A stretch of DNA of 64,000 bases from Sphingomonas sp. LR60. Lineage in GTDB: Bacteria; Pseudomonadota; Alphaproteobacteria; Sphingomonadales; Sphingomonadaceae. Of the stretch, positions 1 to 8,220 are shown in pieces. Position 1 is the stretch's first letter; every line of letters begins with the position of its first letter. The notes beneath the pieces are model-generated. The model had not been told where the DNA came from. It saw only the letters and a list, made by a program, of their open reading frames with translations, and searched no databases. The stretch lies in NCBI RefSeq assembly GCF_036855935.1, contig NZ_JASPFK010000001.1, positions 1,738,501-1,802,500 on the forward strand, given 5' to 3'. Both the position numbers and the translations under genes were made by a program.

Positions 1-1441
1 TGTCGCGCCATCGCGCCACGTCGCCGACAAATCGGCCAAGTGCCTTGCGCGCCTGCGGAGTAAGCTCGTCGGTGTCGAGGATCCGGGCCGCCGCGATCGA
101 CAGCGGCACACCTTCGGCCCGCGCGAGCTGGTGCAGCTTGGCGATCGCCTTGTCACCCAGTCCGCGCTTCGGCGTGTTGACGATCCGTTCGAATGCCAGA
201 TCGTCGGCGGGTTGATTGACGACCCGCAGATACGCCAAGGCGTCGCGAATTTCGGCGCGCTCGTAGAAGCGGAAGCCGCCGACGATCCGGTACGGCAACC
301 CGATCGCAATGAAGCGATCCTCAAACTCGCGGGTCTGGTGCTGTGCGCGAACGAGGATCGCAACCTCGTCGAGGCTTTTGCCGCCGCGCTGCACCGACTC
401 GATCTCGTCACCGACGCGGCGTGCTTCCTCGGGCCCGTCCCAGACGCCGAGCACCCGCACTTTCTCACCCGCGTCGAGTTCGGTCCACAGCTCCTTGCCG
501 AGTCGCCCGCCGTTATTCGCGATCACTCCCGAGGCCGCGCCGAGGATGTGCGGCGTCGAACGGTAATTCTGCTCGAGCCGGATCACCTTGGCACCCGGAA
601 AGTCCTTCTCGAACTTCAGGATGTTCTCGACCTGCGCGCCGCGCCACGAATAGATCGACTGATCGTCGTCGCCGACGCAACAGATGTTGCGCCGCTCCTG
701 CGCGAGCAACCGCAGCCAGAGGTATTGGACCGAATTGGTGTCCTGATACTCGTCGACCATGATGTAGCGGAAGCGTTGCTGATAGTGTTCCAGTACGCCG
801 CGATCACGCTTGAGGATGGTGAGCACGTGGAGCAGCAGGTCGCCGAAGTCGCAGGCGTTCACCGCCTTCAGGCGCTCTTGGTATTGCTGATACAACTCGC
901 CGCCGCGCCCATTGGCATAGCGCTCGCTTTCACCGGCATCGATCTCGGCGGGCACAAGCCCCTTGTTCTTCCACTCGTCGATCAAACCGGCCAGCGACCG
1001 GGCGGGAAAGCGCTTTTCGTCGATGTCCGCCGCGAGGACGAGTTGCTTGAGCAACCGTAATTGATCGTCGGTGTCGAGGATCGTGAAGTTGCTCTGCAAT
1101 CCCACCAGTTCGGCATGGCGACGCAGCATCTTCGCACCGATCGCGTGGAAAGTGCCGAGCCATGGCATCCCCTCCACCGCGTCACCGACCAGCCGACCGA
1201 CCCGCTCGCGCATCTCGCGAGCCGCCTTGTTGGTGAAGGTCACCGACAGGATCTCCGACGGGTACGCGCGCCGCGTCCATAGCAGATGCGCCAATCGCGC
1301 CGTCAGTGCCGCGGTCTTCCCGGTGCCTGCGCCAGCCAGCACCAGCACCGGACCATCGGTCGTCAGCACCGCATCGAGTTGCGGGGAATTGAGGCCGGCC
1401 AGATACGGCGGGTCCTGCGTAGCGGCGGAGAGTTCGGTCAC
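1..1441 (-). CDS. uvrD: ATP-dependent DNA helicase UvrD/PcrA (partial, C-terminus beyond window)
   Basis: Superfamily 1A 3'-5' DNA helicase of nucleotide excision and mismatch repair. About 480 residues are readable without a frame break. Visible motifs are the Walker A GAGTGKT near residues 37-43, the TFTNKAAREM motif, the Walker B VDEYQDTN near residues 229-236, DDDQSIYSWRGA, and QNYRS. The C-terminal part lies outside the left edge. The GTG at 1441-1439 is chosen because an in-frame TAA lies four codons upstream. No good ribosome binding site is seen. A LexA-type box lies 3 bp upstream of this GTG, so the gene is probably damage-inducible. UvrD and PcrA cannot be told apart from this fragment. 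Confidence 0.95.
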   Translation of the reverse strand, partial: MTELSAATQDPPYLAGLNSPQLDAVLTTDGPVLVLAGAGTGKTAALTARLAHLLWTRRAYPSEILSVTFTNKAAREMRERVGRLVGDAVEGMPWLGTFHAIGAKMLRRHAELVGLQSNFTILDTDDQLRLLKQLVLAADIDEKRFPARSLAGLIDEWKNKGLVPAEIDAGESERYANGRGGELYQQYQERLKAVNACDFGDLLLHVLTILKRDRGVLEHYQQRFRYIMVDEYQDTNSVQYLWLRLLAQERRNICCVGDDDQSIYSWRGAQVENILKFEKDFPGAKVIRLEQNYRSTPHILGAASGVIANNGGRLGKELWTELDAGEKVRVLGVWDGPEEARRVGDEIESVQRGGKSLDEVAILVRAQHQTREFEDRFIAIGLPYRIVGGFRFYERAEIRDALAYLRVVNQPADDLAFERIVNTPKRGLGDKAIAKLHQLARAEGVPLSIAAARILDTDELTPQARKALGRFVGDVARWRD

Positions 1442-1444
1442 CCC

Positions 1445-1459
1445 GAACAGTTAGGGAAC
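1445..1459 (-). promoter_or_regulatory. LexA (SOS) box upstream of uvrD
   Basis: On the minus strand the sequence is GTTC-CCTAACT-GTTC, an exact fit to the alphaproteobacterial LexA operator GTTC-N7-GTTC. It ends 3 bp before the uvrD start codon. A very similar box (GTTC-CCTGATC-GTTC) precedes radA in this window, sharing the GTTCCCT half. LexA binding is inferred, not shown. Confidence 0.8.
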
Positions 1460-1647
1460 GCAAACGCCCCGGGCAAGCGAAACGGCGAATACTTACAGTC
1501 ACGCAAGCGTCGTGCGGCAGACGCATCTGCGTAAAGCGGCGCGCGTAGGCGCACCACGTCGGCACCCACGCCGCGACGGCAAGTCGCCCGCTTCGATGCA
1601 GAGGCGACGCATGTCGCGGCAGCCGATCCACGCCAGGAGTAACGTCG

Positions 1648-1971
1648 ATGAACCGTTTTCATTTCGCCGCGCTTGCGGCTGCACTTACGCTCGCCATGTT
1701 GCCTTCGATCTCCACGGCCGACCCAGGTCGAGTGCCGCTGACCGCTCGGGTCACCGTGCGCGACCTCGACCTTGCCACTCTCGTCGGCCAAAAGCAGTTC
1801 CGCCAGCGAGTCGCTCACGCGGCTGTGGTCACTTGCGGCACCGCCTTCGACATTCACGACCGGCTCGACGTTCTGCGCTGCCATCGTGAGATGCGCAACG
1901 ACGCGCAGGTGCGTCTTGCCGCGCTTACCCGCGCCCGCGCCATCGAACTGGCGTCGAACACGCGCCGCTGA
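1648..1971 (+). CDS. UrcA-like small exported protein
   Basis: A 107-residue protein with a Sec signal peptide (about residues 1-24, ending ...ISTA) followed by a short domain with the layout of the UrcA family: a VTVRDLDLAT segment, a helix, then two cysteines (VVTCG and LRCHREM) that could form a disulfide, and a C-terminal helix. UrcA-like proteins are common in sphingomonads and caulobacters and have no established biochemical function. An AGGAG ribosome site precedes the ATG. The gene stands alone between uvrD and the phosphate transporter. It may also be read as an unassigned periplasmic protein. Confidence 0.65.
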   Translation: MNRFHFAALAAALTLAMLPSISTADPGRVPLTARVTVRDLDLATLVGQKQFRQRVAHAAVVTCGTAFDIHDRLDVLRCHREMRNDAQVRLAALTRARAIELASNTRR

Positions 1972-2156
1972 TCCGATGCGAGGGTCGGATTTCTTCATGG
2001 GAGATCCGGCCTTTGCAACAATTGCGAGGTTGCGAAGAGAGGAACACACGGCGAGCCGCTGCCAAGCTAGACGGCACAGCGGCCCTGGCGGGCTACATCA
2101 ATCATGCCGCACGCCTGATCTACTTTAATGGTACGCCGAAGACTGTAATCGGCCAT

Positions 2157-2174
2157 CGGTCATCAAACTGTCAT
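2157..2174 (+). promoter_or_regulatory. PhoB (Pho) box upstream of the phosphate transporter
   Basis: The sequence CGGTCAT-CAAA-CTGTCAT matches 13 of 14 positions of the PhoB direct repeat CTGTCAT-N4-CTGTCAT and has an A-rich spacer, as usual. A further CTGTAAT lies at 2143-2149 but out of the 11-bp phase. The box ends 26 bp before the ATG of the phosphate transporter, which would imply a very short transcript leader. Confidence 0.75.
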
Positions 2175-2200
2175 GCTACGCGCCGACAGCACGACTCGTC

Positions 2201-3835
2201 ATGGCATCCAATGTCCTTGAGGCGTCGCCTTCGCCACCACCCGCGGCGAAGCGCTCGTTCGACGGTCCGGTTCATCCCGTGGCTCGATTCGTCTTTCTAG
2301 CCGTCGTCCTCGTCGGCTTCGGCTATGCCGGGATCAGCGTGCTGATCGACACGCAGCAGGTCGGGGAGCATCTCGCGCTCGGCGTGTTCGCGTTCCTCGG
2401 GCTCGCGCTGCTGATCGCGCTGGGGTTCGAGTTCGTGAACGGCTTCCACGACACAGCCAACGCCGTCGCGACCGTCATCTACACCAACGCGCTGCCTGCG
2501 CATTTCGCGGTCGTCTGGTCGGGGTTCTTCAACTTCCTCGGCGTGATGCTCTCCTCCGGTGCGGTCGCCTATTCGATCATCACCCTGCTGCCGGTCGATC
2601 TGATCCTAAACGTCGGCTCGGGCGCGGGCTTTGCGATGATCTTCGCGCTGCTGTTCGCGGCGGTGATCTGGAACCTCGCGACCTGGTATGTCGGTCTTCC
2701 GAACAGCTCCAGCCACACGCTGATCGGTTCGGTGCTCGGTGTCGGGCTCGCCAACCAGTTGCTGACCAGCGACAGCGGCGGGACGTCGGGGGTCGACTGG
2801 TCGCAAGCCACGAAGGTGCTGACCGGATTGTTGATGGCACCGCTGATCGGGTTCGGCGCGGCCGCGTTGCTGCTGCTCGTCATCCGACACATGACTCGCA
2901 ATCCGCAACTCATGACGCCGCCCGAGGGCGACACGCCGCCGCCGCGCGGCATCCGGGCGTTGCTGATATTCACCTGCACGGCGGTCTCGTTCAGCCACGG
3001 GTCGAATGATGGTCAGAAGGGCATGGGCCTCATCATGCTCATCCTGATCGGCTGCGCGCCTACCGCCTACGCGCTCAACCGTACCCTGCCCGCCAGCGAG
3101 ACGCCCGCCTTCGTCCAGAGCGCCGCAGACGCCCGCGCGACGTTGGTCGCCCATGGTGCGACGCCGGTCGATGCCGATCGTGCGCGCGCGGTCCTCAAGG
3201 GAGCGCTGAAGAAGCGCGAGGTGCTGAACGGGCAGACCTATGGCGCGGCGATCACCGTGTCGGACCAGCTCGCCCGCAGCGTTGCCGGCTACGGCTCGCT
3301 TAGCCAGGTACCCGCGAGCGCTGCGCCGAACATTCGCAACGATATGTATCTCGTCATGGATACGACGCGGATGATCGCCGCCGCAAAGGACAACGGCTTG
3401 AACGACGGCGAGAAAGCCGTGCTGACCGATTATCGCACGCGGCTGGAGCGGGGCACGCGCTACATTCCCCTTTGGGTGAAGGTCGCTGTCGCGCTGGCGC
3501 TGGGGCTCGGCACGATGGTCGGCTGGAAGCGGATCGTCGTCACCGTCGGTGAGCGGATCGGCAAGCAGCACATGACCTATGGCATGGGCGCGTCCGCCGA
3601 ACTAGTGGCTGCGGCGACGATCCTCGCCGCCGATCGCTTTGGCCTGCCGGTATCGACCACCCACATCCTCTCGTCGGGCGTCGCCGGCGCTTCGGTAGCG
3701 AGCGGGCACGGTCTGCAACGCCGCACCTTGCTCCAGCTCGCCGCGGCGTGGGTGATGACCTTGCCGGTGGCGATGCTGCTTGCTGGCGGGCTTTACTGGC
3801 TGCTGCTGTCGATCGTCAGAGCCGGCGGGCTGTAA
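2201..3835 (+). CDS. pit: Inorganic phosphate transporter, PiT family
   Basis: A 544-residue polytopic inner-membrane protein of the PiT/PHO4 family, which takes up phosphate coupled to protons or cations. Both family signatures are present: GFEFVNGFHDTANAVAT near residue 69-85 in the N-terminal half, and a duplicated version SFSHGSNDGQKG in the middle. A soluble insertion of about 130 residues (positions 3080-3470) separates the two membrane halves and is common in the PitA subgroup. The ATG has no clear Shine-Dalgarno sequence. A Pho box ends 26 bp upstream, suggesting phosphate-starvation control, which is unusual for low-affinity Pit systems but known for some bacteria. Located convergent to the next gene. 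Confidence 0.92.
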   Translation: MASNVLEASPSPPPAAKRSFDGPVHPVARFVFLAVVLVGFGYAGISVLIDTQQVGEHLALGVFAFLGLALLIALGFEFVNGFHDTANAVATVIYTNALPAHFAVVWSGFFNFLGVMLSSGAVAYSIITLLPVDLILNVGSGAGFAMIFALLFAAVIWNLATWYVGLPNSSSHTLIGSVLGVGLANQLLTSDSGGTSGVDWSQATKVLTGLLMAPLIGFGAAALLLLVIRHMTRNPQLMTPPEGDTPPPRGIRALLIFTCTAVSFSHGSNDGQKGMGLIMLILIGCAPTAYALNRTLPASETPAFVQSAADARATLVAHGATPVDADRARAVLKGALKKREVLNGQTYGAAITVSDQLARSVAGYGSLSQVPASAAPNIRNDMYLVMDTTRMIAAAKDNGLNDGEKAVLTDYRTRLERGTRYIPLWVKVAVALALGLGTMVGWKRIVVTVGERIGKQHMTYGMGASAELVAAATILAADRFGLPVSTTHILSSGVAGASVASGHGLQRRTLLQLAAAWVMTLPVAMLLAGGLYWLLLSIVRAGGL

Positions 3836-3867
3836 TCCGCCCGCCCGTTAAGTACGGCCGGCTGGAT

Positions 3868-4208
3868 TCAGGCTTCCACGGACAGCAAAGTCACCCCGGC
3901 ATAGCGCTCTTCGCCTGGGACGAACAGTTCGCTGGGCTTGAAGCGCCGCGGCGTGATCCGGAGCGCCGAAAGTCCGGCCAGTTTGAAAGCGCCGATCTTC
4001 GGCTCCTTGGGGGCACCCCGTCCCGCTCCAGCGTCAGCGCGTCGAGATAGATCTCGCCGTGCTTGGTGTAGAGGATGTGCGGCGCCAAGGTGACGCTGCC
4101 CCGATTGTACATCGCGGCGATCGCCTGCAATTTGACGATCGCCTCGAAGACGACGGGAACGCTATCGGGCACCGCCGGCGCGGGCCGGCTTTCGGTTTCG
4201 GCAGTCAT
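3868..4208 (-). pseudogene. Conserved hypothetical protein, frame broken at a G run
   Basis: The reading frame opens at ATG 4208 (MTAETESRP...) and runs well for about 65 residues, including LAPHILYTKHGEIYLDALTL. It then changes frame at the run of five G at 4009-4013. Reading on in the neighbouring frame restores a plausible end (KEPKIGAFKLAGLSALRITP, then SELFVPGEERYAGVTLLSVEA) and a TGA at 3868. The whole interval is 341 bp, one short of a multiple of three, so a single missing G explains it. The repaired protein would be 113 residues. It resembles small uncharacterised sphingomonad proteins; I do not recognise a defined function. Confidence 0.6.
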
Positions 4209-4282
4209 CGCGCGCCTCTTAGCCGATCGCGCCGCATCGCAGCAAGATCGACGAGCGAAACGCTGCGTTCCCGTCGCTATGG

Positions 4283-6385
4283 TTATCGCGGACCGATCAG
4301 CTTTTGCGCGAAATAGGTCATCTGCAGTGCCTGCAAGCGGGCGCCTTGCTCGATGTCGGCGTCGCCCGAATGACCGCCTGCGGTATCCTCGTAGAAGAGG
4401 TACGGCAGCCCATATTCCTTGAGGCGCGCCGCAAATTTCCGAGCGTGCTGCGGCCCGACGCGATCGTCCTTGGTGGTCGTCCAGATGTACGGTTCGGGAT
4501 AAGGGACGCCGCGCTTGATATTGTGATAGGGCGAGATCGTGCGGAGGAACGCCCGCTCCGCCGGCACCGATACCGACCCATATTCGTCGACCCACGACGC
4601 GCCAGCCGCGATCTGTTCATAGCGCAACATATCGAGCAGCGGCACCTGGATCGTCACCGCCTTCCACAGGTCGGGATGCTGGTTGAACTCCACGCCCATC
4701 AAGAGCCCGCCATTCGAGCCGCCATAGATACCAAGCTTGGCGGGGCTGGTGAGGCGCCGGGCGATGAGGTCGCGCGCGACCGCGGCGAAATCGTCGTAGA
4801 TCACCTGCCGCCTGGTCTTTCGTCCGGCATTATGCCACGCCGGTCCGAACTCGCCACCGCCGCGGATATTGGCGAGGACGTAGGCGCCGCCGCGCTCGAG
4901 CCACAATTTGCCGGTGATGGCCGAGTAACTCGGCGTCATCGGCAACTCGAAGCCGCCATAGGCCGTCATGATCGTCGGCGTGCTGCCATCGTGCGGCGCG
5001 TTGCGCGGATGGACGACGAAATACGGAACCTTGGTGCCGTCGCTGGACGTCGCCTCGAATTGGTCAGCGACTAGCCCCGCCGCATCGAACTTGGCGGGGA
5101 GCGCCTTGACCTGCACCGGCGCAGCATCGCTGCCCGCGGTGAAGCGCGCCAAAGTCGTCGGCGTCAGGAAGCCCGTGGTCGCCACGAACGCGGTGTCATT
5201 CCGATCAGACGTGCCGACGATTCCGAAGCTCGCATTGTCGGGTAGCGGCATCACCTTCGCGGTCCACCCGGTCGCCGACGGCGTGTAGACGCTGATCCGC
5301 CCGCGCACGTTGTCGGTGTAATCGAGAATCAGGTGATGGCGGGTGGCATCAACTCCGCCTACCGCCTGCCGCGGGGTCGGTGCGAAGATCAGCGTCGGCG
5401 TGATCTGGCCGGCCTCCAGCGCCTTGAGCGGTACGGCGGCCACGCCACCGGTCGGGATCTTGCCCCAAGGCTCGCTGGTCGTGAAGACGACCTGCCCCTC
5501 GACCATCGCGGCGGGTGCAGTCCGCGCGGGCAGGTCGAGCTTCTTCACGCCGGTGGCGGTAAACAGCAACCGATCCGCGCCGAAGAAGGTCTTCTGCCGC
5601 TCAATGAAAACTGCGCGGTTACCGGCGCCATCGGTCATGACGCTGGCGTAGGTGCCGAGTTGATCGTCGGGTGCCCCGCGATAGACCTCGACGGCTTGCG
5701 CCAACGGGACGCTGCGCGTCACCTTCTTGACGACGAACGGATAGCTCGACGCGGTCATCGTGCCCGCGCCCCAATCACGGCTGACCAGCAGATGATCCTT
5801 GTCGAGCCACGCCGCGCCTTGCTTGGACGTCGGCAGCACGAAGCCGTTCGCGACGAACTGGCCGGTCGAAAGATCGAATTCGCGATAGGTGACGGCGTCC
5901 TCGCCGCCTTCCGACAGTGCTACCAGGCACAGCCGCTCGTCGGGCGAGAGACAGTTGAGGCCCTTGTAGACCCATTTGCGCCCTTCTGCCTTGCTGAGCG
6001 CATCGACGTCGAGCAGCGTGCGCCATTCAGGTTGAGGCGCGGCGTAATTCTCGGGCGTGGTCCAGCGAAGGATACCCTGCGGATGATCGGCGTCGCGCCA
6101 GAAATTGACGATCCGCCCCATCACCTGCTGCGGCATCGGAATGCGATCCTTCGCCGCGGCGATCGCCAGGGCTTCCGCATGGAATTGCGCATAGCGCGGG
6201 TCGCGTTGCAGGCGCGGCAAGGTGCGCGCGTTCTCCGCTGCGACCCAGCGTTGCGCCCGCGAGCCGTCCTTATCCTCGAGCCAAATATAGGGGTCGACCT
6301 CCGCCGCGCGTTGCGCCCACGCCGCCCCTGCCGCAACCACCACCGCCGCACCCGCGAGCCACCATCCAATACGCTTACGTCTCAT
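4283..6385 (-). CDS. S9 family prolyl oligopeptidase, exported
   Basis: A 700-residue serine peptidase of the prolyl oligopeptidase family. An N-terminal signal sequence or anchor (RRKRIGWWLAGAAVVVAAGAAWA) is followed by a seven-bladed beta-propeller region and a C-terminal alpha/beta-hydrolase domain. The nucleophile sits in GGSNGG (Ser near 557), with the Asp in TKDDRVG (near 641) and the His in AGGHSG (near 672). It should cut short proline-containing peptides in the periplasm. The ATG at 6385 is preferred over 6406 because GGAG lies 8 bases upstream and the signal peptide then begins correctly. It is divergent from the MFS exporter. Confidence 0.9.
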   Translation of the reverse strand: MRRKRIGWWLAGAAVVVAAGAAWAQRAAEVDPYIWLEDKDGSRAQRWVAAENARTLPRLQRDPRYAQFHAEALAIAAAKDRIPMPQQVMGRIVNFWRDADHPQGILRWTTPENYAAPQPEWRTLLDVDALSKAEGRKWVYKGLNCLSPDERLCLVALSEGGEDAVTYREFDLSTGQFVANGFVLPTSKQGAAWLDKDHLLVSRDWGAGTMTASSYPFVVKKVTRSVPLAQAVEVYRGAPDDQLGTYASVMTDGAGNRAVFIERQKTFFGADRLLFTATGVKKLDLPARTAPAAMVEGQVVFTTSEPWGKIPTGGVAAVPLKALEAGQITPTLIFAPTPRQAVGGVDATRHHLILDYTDNVRGRISVYTPSATGWTAKVMPLPDNASFGIVGTSDRNDTAFVATTGFLTPTTLARFTAGSDAAPVQVKALPAKFDAAGLVADQFEATSSDGTKVPYFVVHPRNAPHDGSTPTIMTAYGGFELPMTPSYSAITGKLWLERGGAYVLANIRGGGEFGPAWHNAGRKTRRQVIYDDFAAVARDLIARRLTSPAKLGIYGGSNGGLLMGVEFNQHPDLWKAVTIQVPLLDMLRYEQIAAGASWVDEYGSVSVPAERAFLRTISPYHNIKRGVPYPEPYIWTTTKDDRVGPQHARKFAARLKEYGLPYLFYEDTAGGHSGDADIEQGARLQALQMTYFAQKLIGPR

Positions 6386-6470
6386 TCTGCTCGCTCCACT
6401 CGTCATGTCGGCACCTTGCGGCAGTGACCACGTGGGAACAACCCCGGCACCGGCGCGTCATCGCGCGCAC

Positions 6471-7883
6471 ATGAGCGATCAGCCACTGGCCAGCGACGGC
6501 CTTCCCCTTCCACGCCGGTATGCGGCGATCGGTGCCCTGTCGTTCGGCACCGCGCTGGTCATCATCGATGGCGGCGTGGCCAATGTCGCCCTTCCGACGA
6601 TCGCGCGCGACCTGAACGTCGGATCATCGTCGGTGGTGGCGATCGTCACCGTCTATCAGCTGATGCTCGTCATGCTGATGCTGCCGTTCGCCGGGCTTGG
6701 GGACCGGATCGGGCTGAAGCGCATGTATCAGCTGGGTCAGCTGTTGTTCACCATCGCGACCTTGCTCTGCTTCTTCGCGAAGAGCTTGCCCTTTCTACTC
6801 ATCGTTCGGGGTGTGCAGGCCGTCGGGGCGGCCGGGGCGCTTGCGGTGGCATCGGCATTGATCCGGCAAACCTACCCCAGCGCGCAGCTCGGCCGCGGCT
6901 TGGGAATCAATTCGGTCGTGGTCGCGTCGTCGGCCGCTGCCGCGCCAACGATCGGCGGGCTGGTGCTATCGATCGCACCCTGGCCGTGGGTATTCGCAAG
7001 CGCGATCCCCTTCGCAGTCGCATCGCTTGTGCTCGGCCGCGCGCTACCCGACCCGGCGCCTCGCGACCAGCCGTTCGACGTGGCAGGCGCGGTGATGTGC
7101 GCGGCGATGTTCGGGCTGGTCATCGGTGGCGCGGAGAGCGCGGTGCACGGCGACAGCCCGGTGGTGTCGCTGGCGATTGTCGTGCTCGGGCTTGTGGTGG
7201 GGCGCTTCTACATTCGGCGTGAACGAGTGGCCGCACAGCCGATCTTACCGATCGATCTGCTGTCGCGTCCGGTGATCGCTTTGTCGACGATCGGCGGGTT
7301 CACCGCCTTTACCGCGTCGATGACGTTGTTGCTGTCGACGCCGTTCCGGCTGACGCACAGCTATGGAATGAGCGCTGCGGCGGTCGGGGCGGTGATCGCG
7401 CCGTGGCCGTTGACCAACATGATCGTCGCGCCGCTGATGGGCTGGCTCTCCGACCGCGTCCCTGCGGGGTTGCTGGGCGGGATCGGCATGGCGATTTCGA
7501 CCACGGCGCTGCTGCTGCTCGCCTTCATGCCCGCCGATCCGTCGTGGTTCGACATCGCCTGGCGCATGTCCTTGTGCGGAGCGGGGTTCGGCACCTTCCT
7601 GCCGCCTAACGCCCGCCTCATCATCGGCTCGGCCCCGCGCGCGCGCGCCGCCGCGGCGGGCGGGCTGGTGAGCACGGTGCGGCTGGTCGGGCAGACGACG
7701 GGGGCTACGCTGGTTGCCGGCTTGCTGGCGCTGGGCGTCGGGGCAGGAGCGACCGCGCCGCTGGTCGCCGCCGGGCTGGCGGTGGTCGCAGGACTTTGCA
7801 GTCTCGCACGGCTGCGTCCGTCGATCCGCGATCCCGAGCGTGGCGAGGCTGAGGAGGTTCAGCCGGTCGCGGCGACACGATGA
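6471..7883 (+). CDS. MFS transporter, DHA2-like
   Basis: A 470-residue polytopic membrane protein of the major facilitator superfamily. It has the motif after the first helix (GGVANVALPTIARDLN), typical of DHA2 drug-proton antiporters, and a GDRIGLKRMY motif A between helices 2 and 3. About 14 membrane helices are visible. It probably exports a toxic compound, but the substrate cannot be read from sequence. The start MSDQPLASDG at 6471 is preferred over an upstream in-frame ATG at 6405 because the extra 22 residues are unstructured and overlap the promoter of the divergent peptidase gene. Its 3' end lies 4 bp from the convergent DUF423 gene. Confidence 0.88.
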   Translation: MSDQPLASDGLPLPRRYAAIGALSFGTALVIIDGGVANVALPTIARDLNVGSSSVVAIVTVYQLMLVMLMLPFAGLGDRIGLKRMYQLGQLLFTIATLLCFFAKSLPFLLIVRGVQAVGAAGALAVASALIRQTYPSAQLGRGLGINSVVVASSAAAAPTIGGLVLSIAPWPWVFASAIPFAVASLVLGRALPDPAPRDQPFDVAGAVMCAAMFGLVIGGAESAVHGDSPVVSLAIVVLGLVVGRFYIRRERVAAQPILPIDLLSRPVIALSTIGGFTAFTASMTLLLSTPFRLTHSYGMSAAAVGAVIAPWPLTNMIVAPLMGWLSDRVPAGLLGGIGMAISTTALLLLAFMPADPSWFDIAWRMSLCGAGFGTFLPPNARLIIGSAPRARAAAAGGLVSTVRLVGQTTGATLVAGLLALGVGAGATAPLVAAGLAVVAGLCSLARLRPSIRDPERGEAEEVQPVAATR

Positions 7884-7887
7884 CGGG

Positions 7888-8220
7888 TCAGCCGCGCGCG
7901 CCGATCCACGCCAGCCACAGCCAGCCAGCGATCAGCAAGGTCCCACCGATCGGCGTTACCGCACCCAGCCAGCGCGGCAGCCCCAGCGCCATCAGGTAGA
8001 GCGTCCCCGCGAAGATCGCGCCCCCAGCGATGAACAACCAAGCCGGGCCACGCGCCTCGAAGCGAAGTGCGACCAGAGCGGCCAGCGCATGGACGAGCTG
8101 GTAATGCGCACCGGTCTTCAACCATTCGACCGCGTCGCCCGACGCGCCGTGGGCGCCGAACGCCCCCGCTGCGACTGCGATCGCGCCCGACAGCGCCGCG
8201 AGCAACATGATGGCGTTCAC
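7888..8220 (-). CDS. DUF423 family small membrane protein
   Basis: A 110-residue protein with four predicted membrane helices. It carries the DUF423 signature AGAFGAHG near residue 18, [11 protein letters not shown], and the closing [17 protein letters not shown]. The function of the family is unknown. The GTG at 8220 is used as start; it overlaps the expected TGA of the upstream kef gene in the form GTGA, the usual translational-coupling arrangement. An ATG at 8208 would shorten the first helix. It is the last gene of the cvpA / NifU-like / kef operon. Confidence 0.85.
   Translation of the reverse strand: MNAIMLLAALSGAIAVAAGAFGAHGASGDAVEWLKTGAHYQLVHALAALVALRFEARGPAWLFIAGGAIFAGTLYLMALGLPRWLGAVTPIGGTLLIAGWLWLAWIGARG

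Noticed and set aside
131..1060. A 309-codon open frame on the plus strand opposite uvrD
   Set aside because: It is antisense to an unbroken helicase gene with all motifs; long antisense frames are common at this GC content.
2242..2260. GTTC-N9-GTTC at the start of pit as a LexA box
   Set aside because: The spacer is nine, not seven, and the motif lies inside the coding region.
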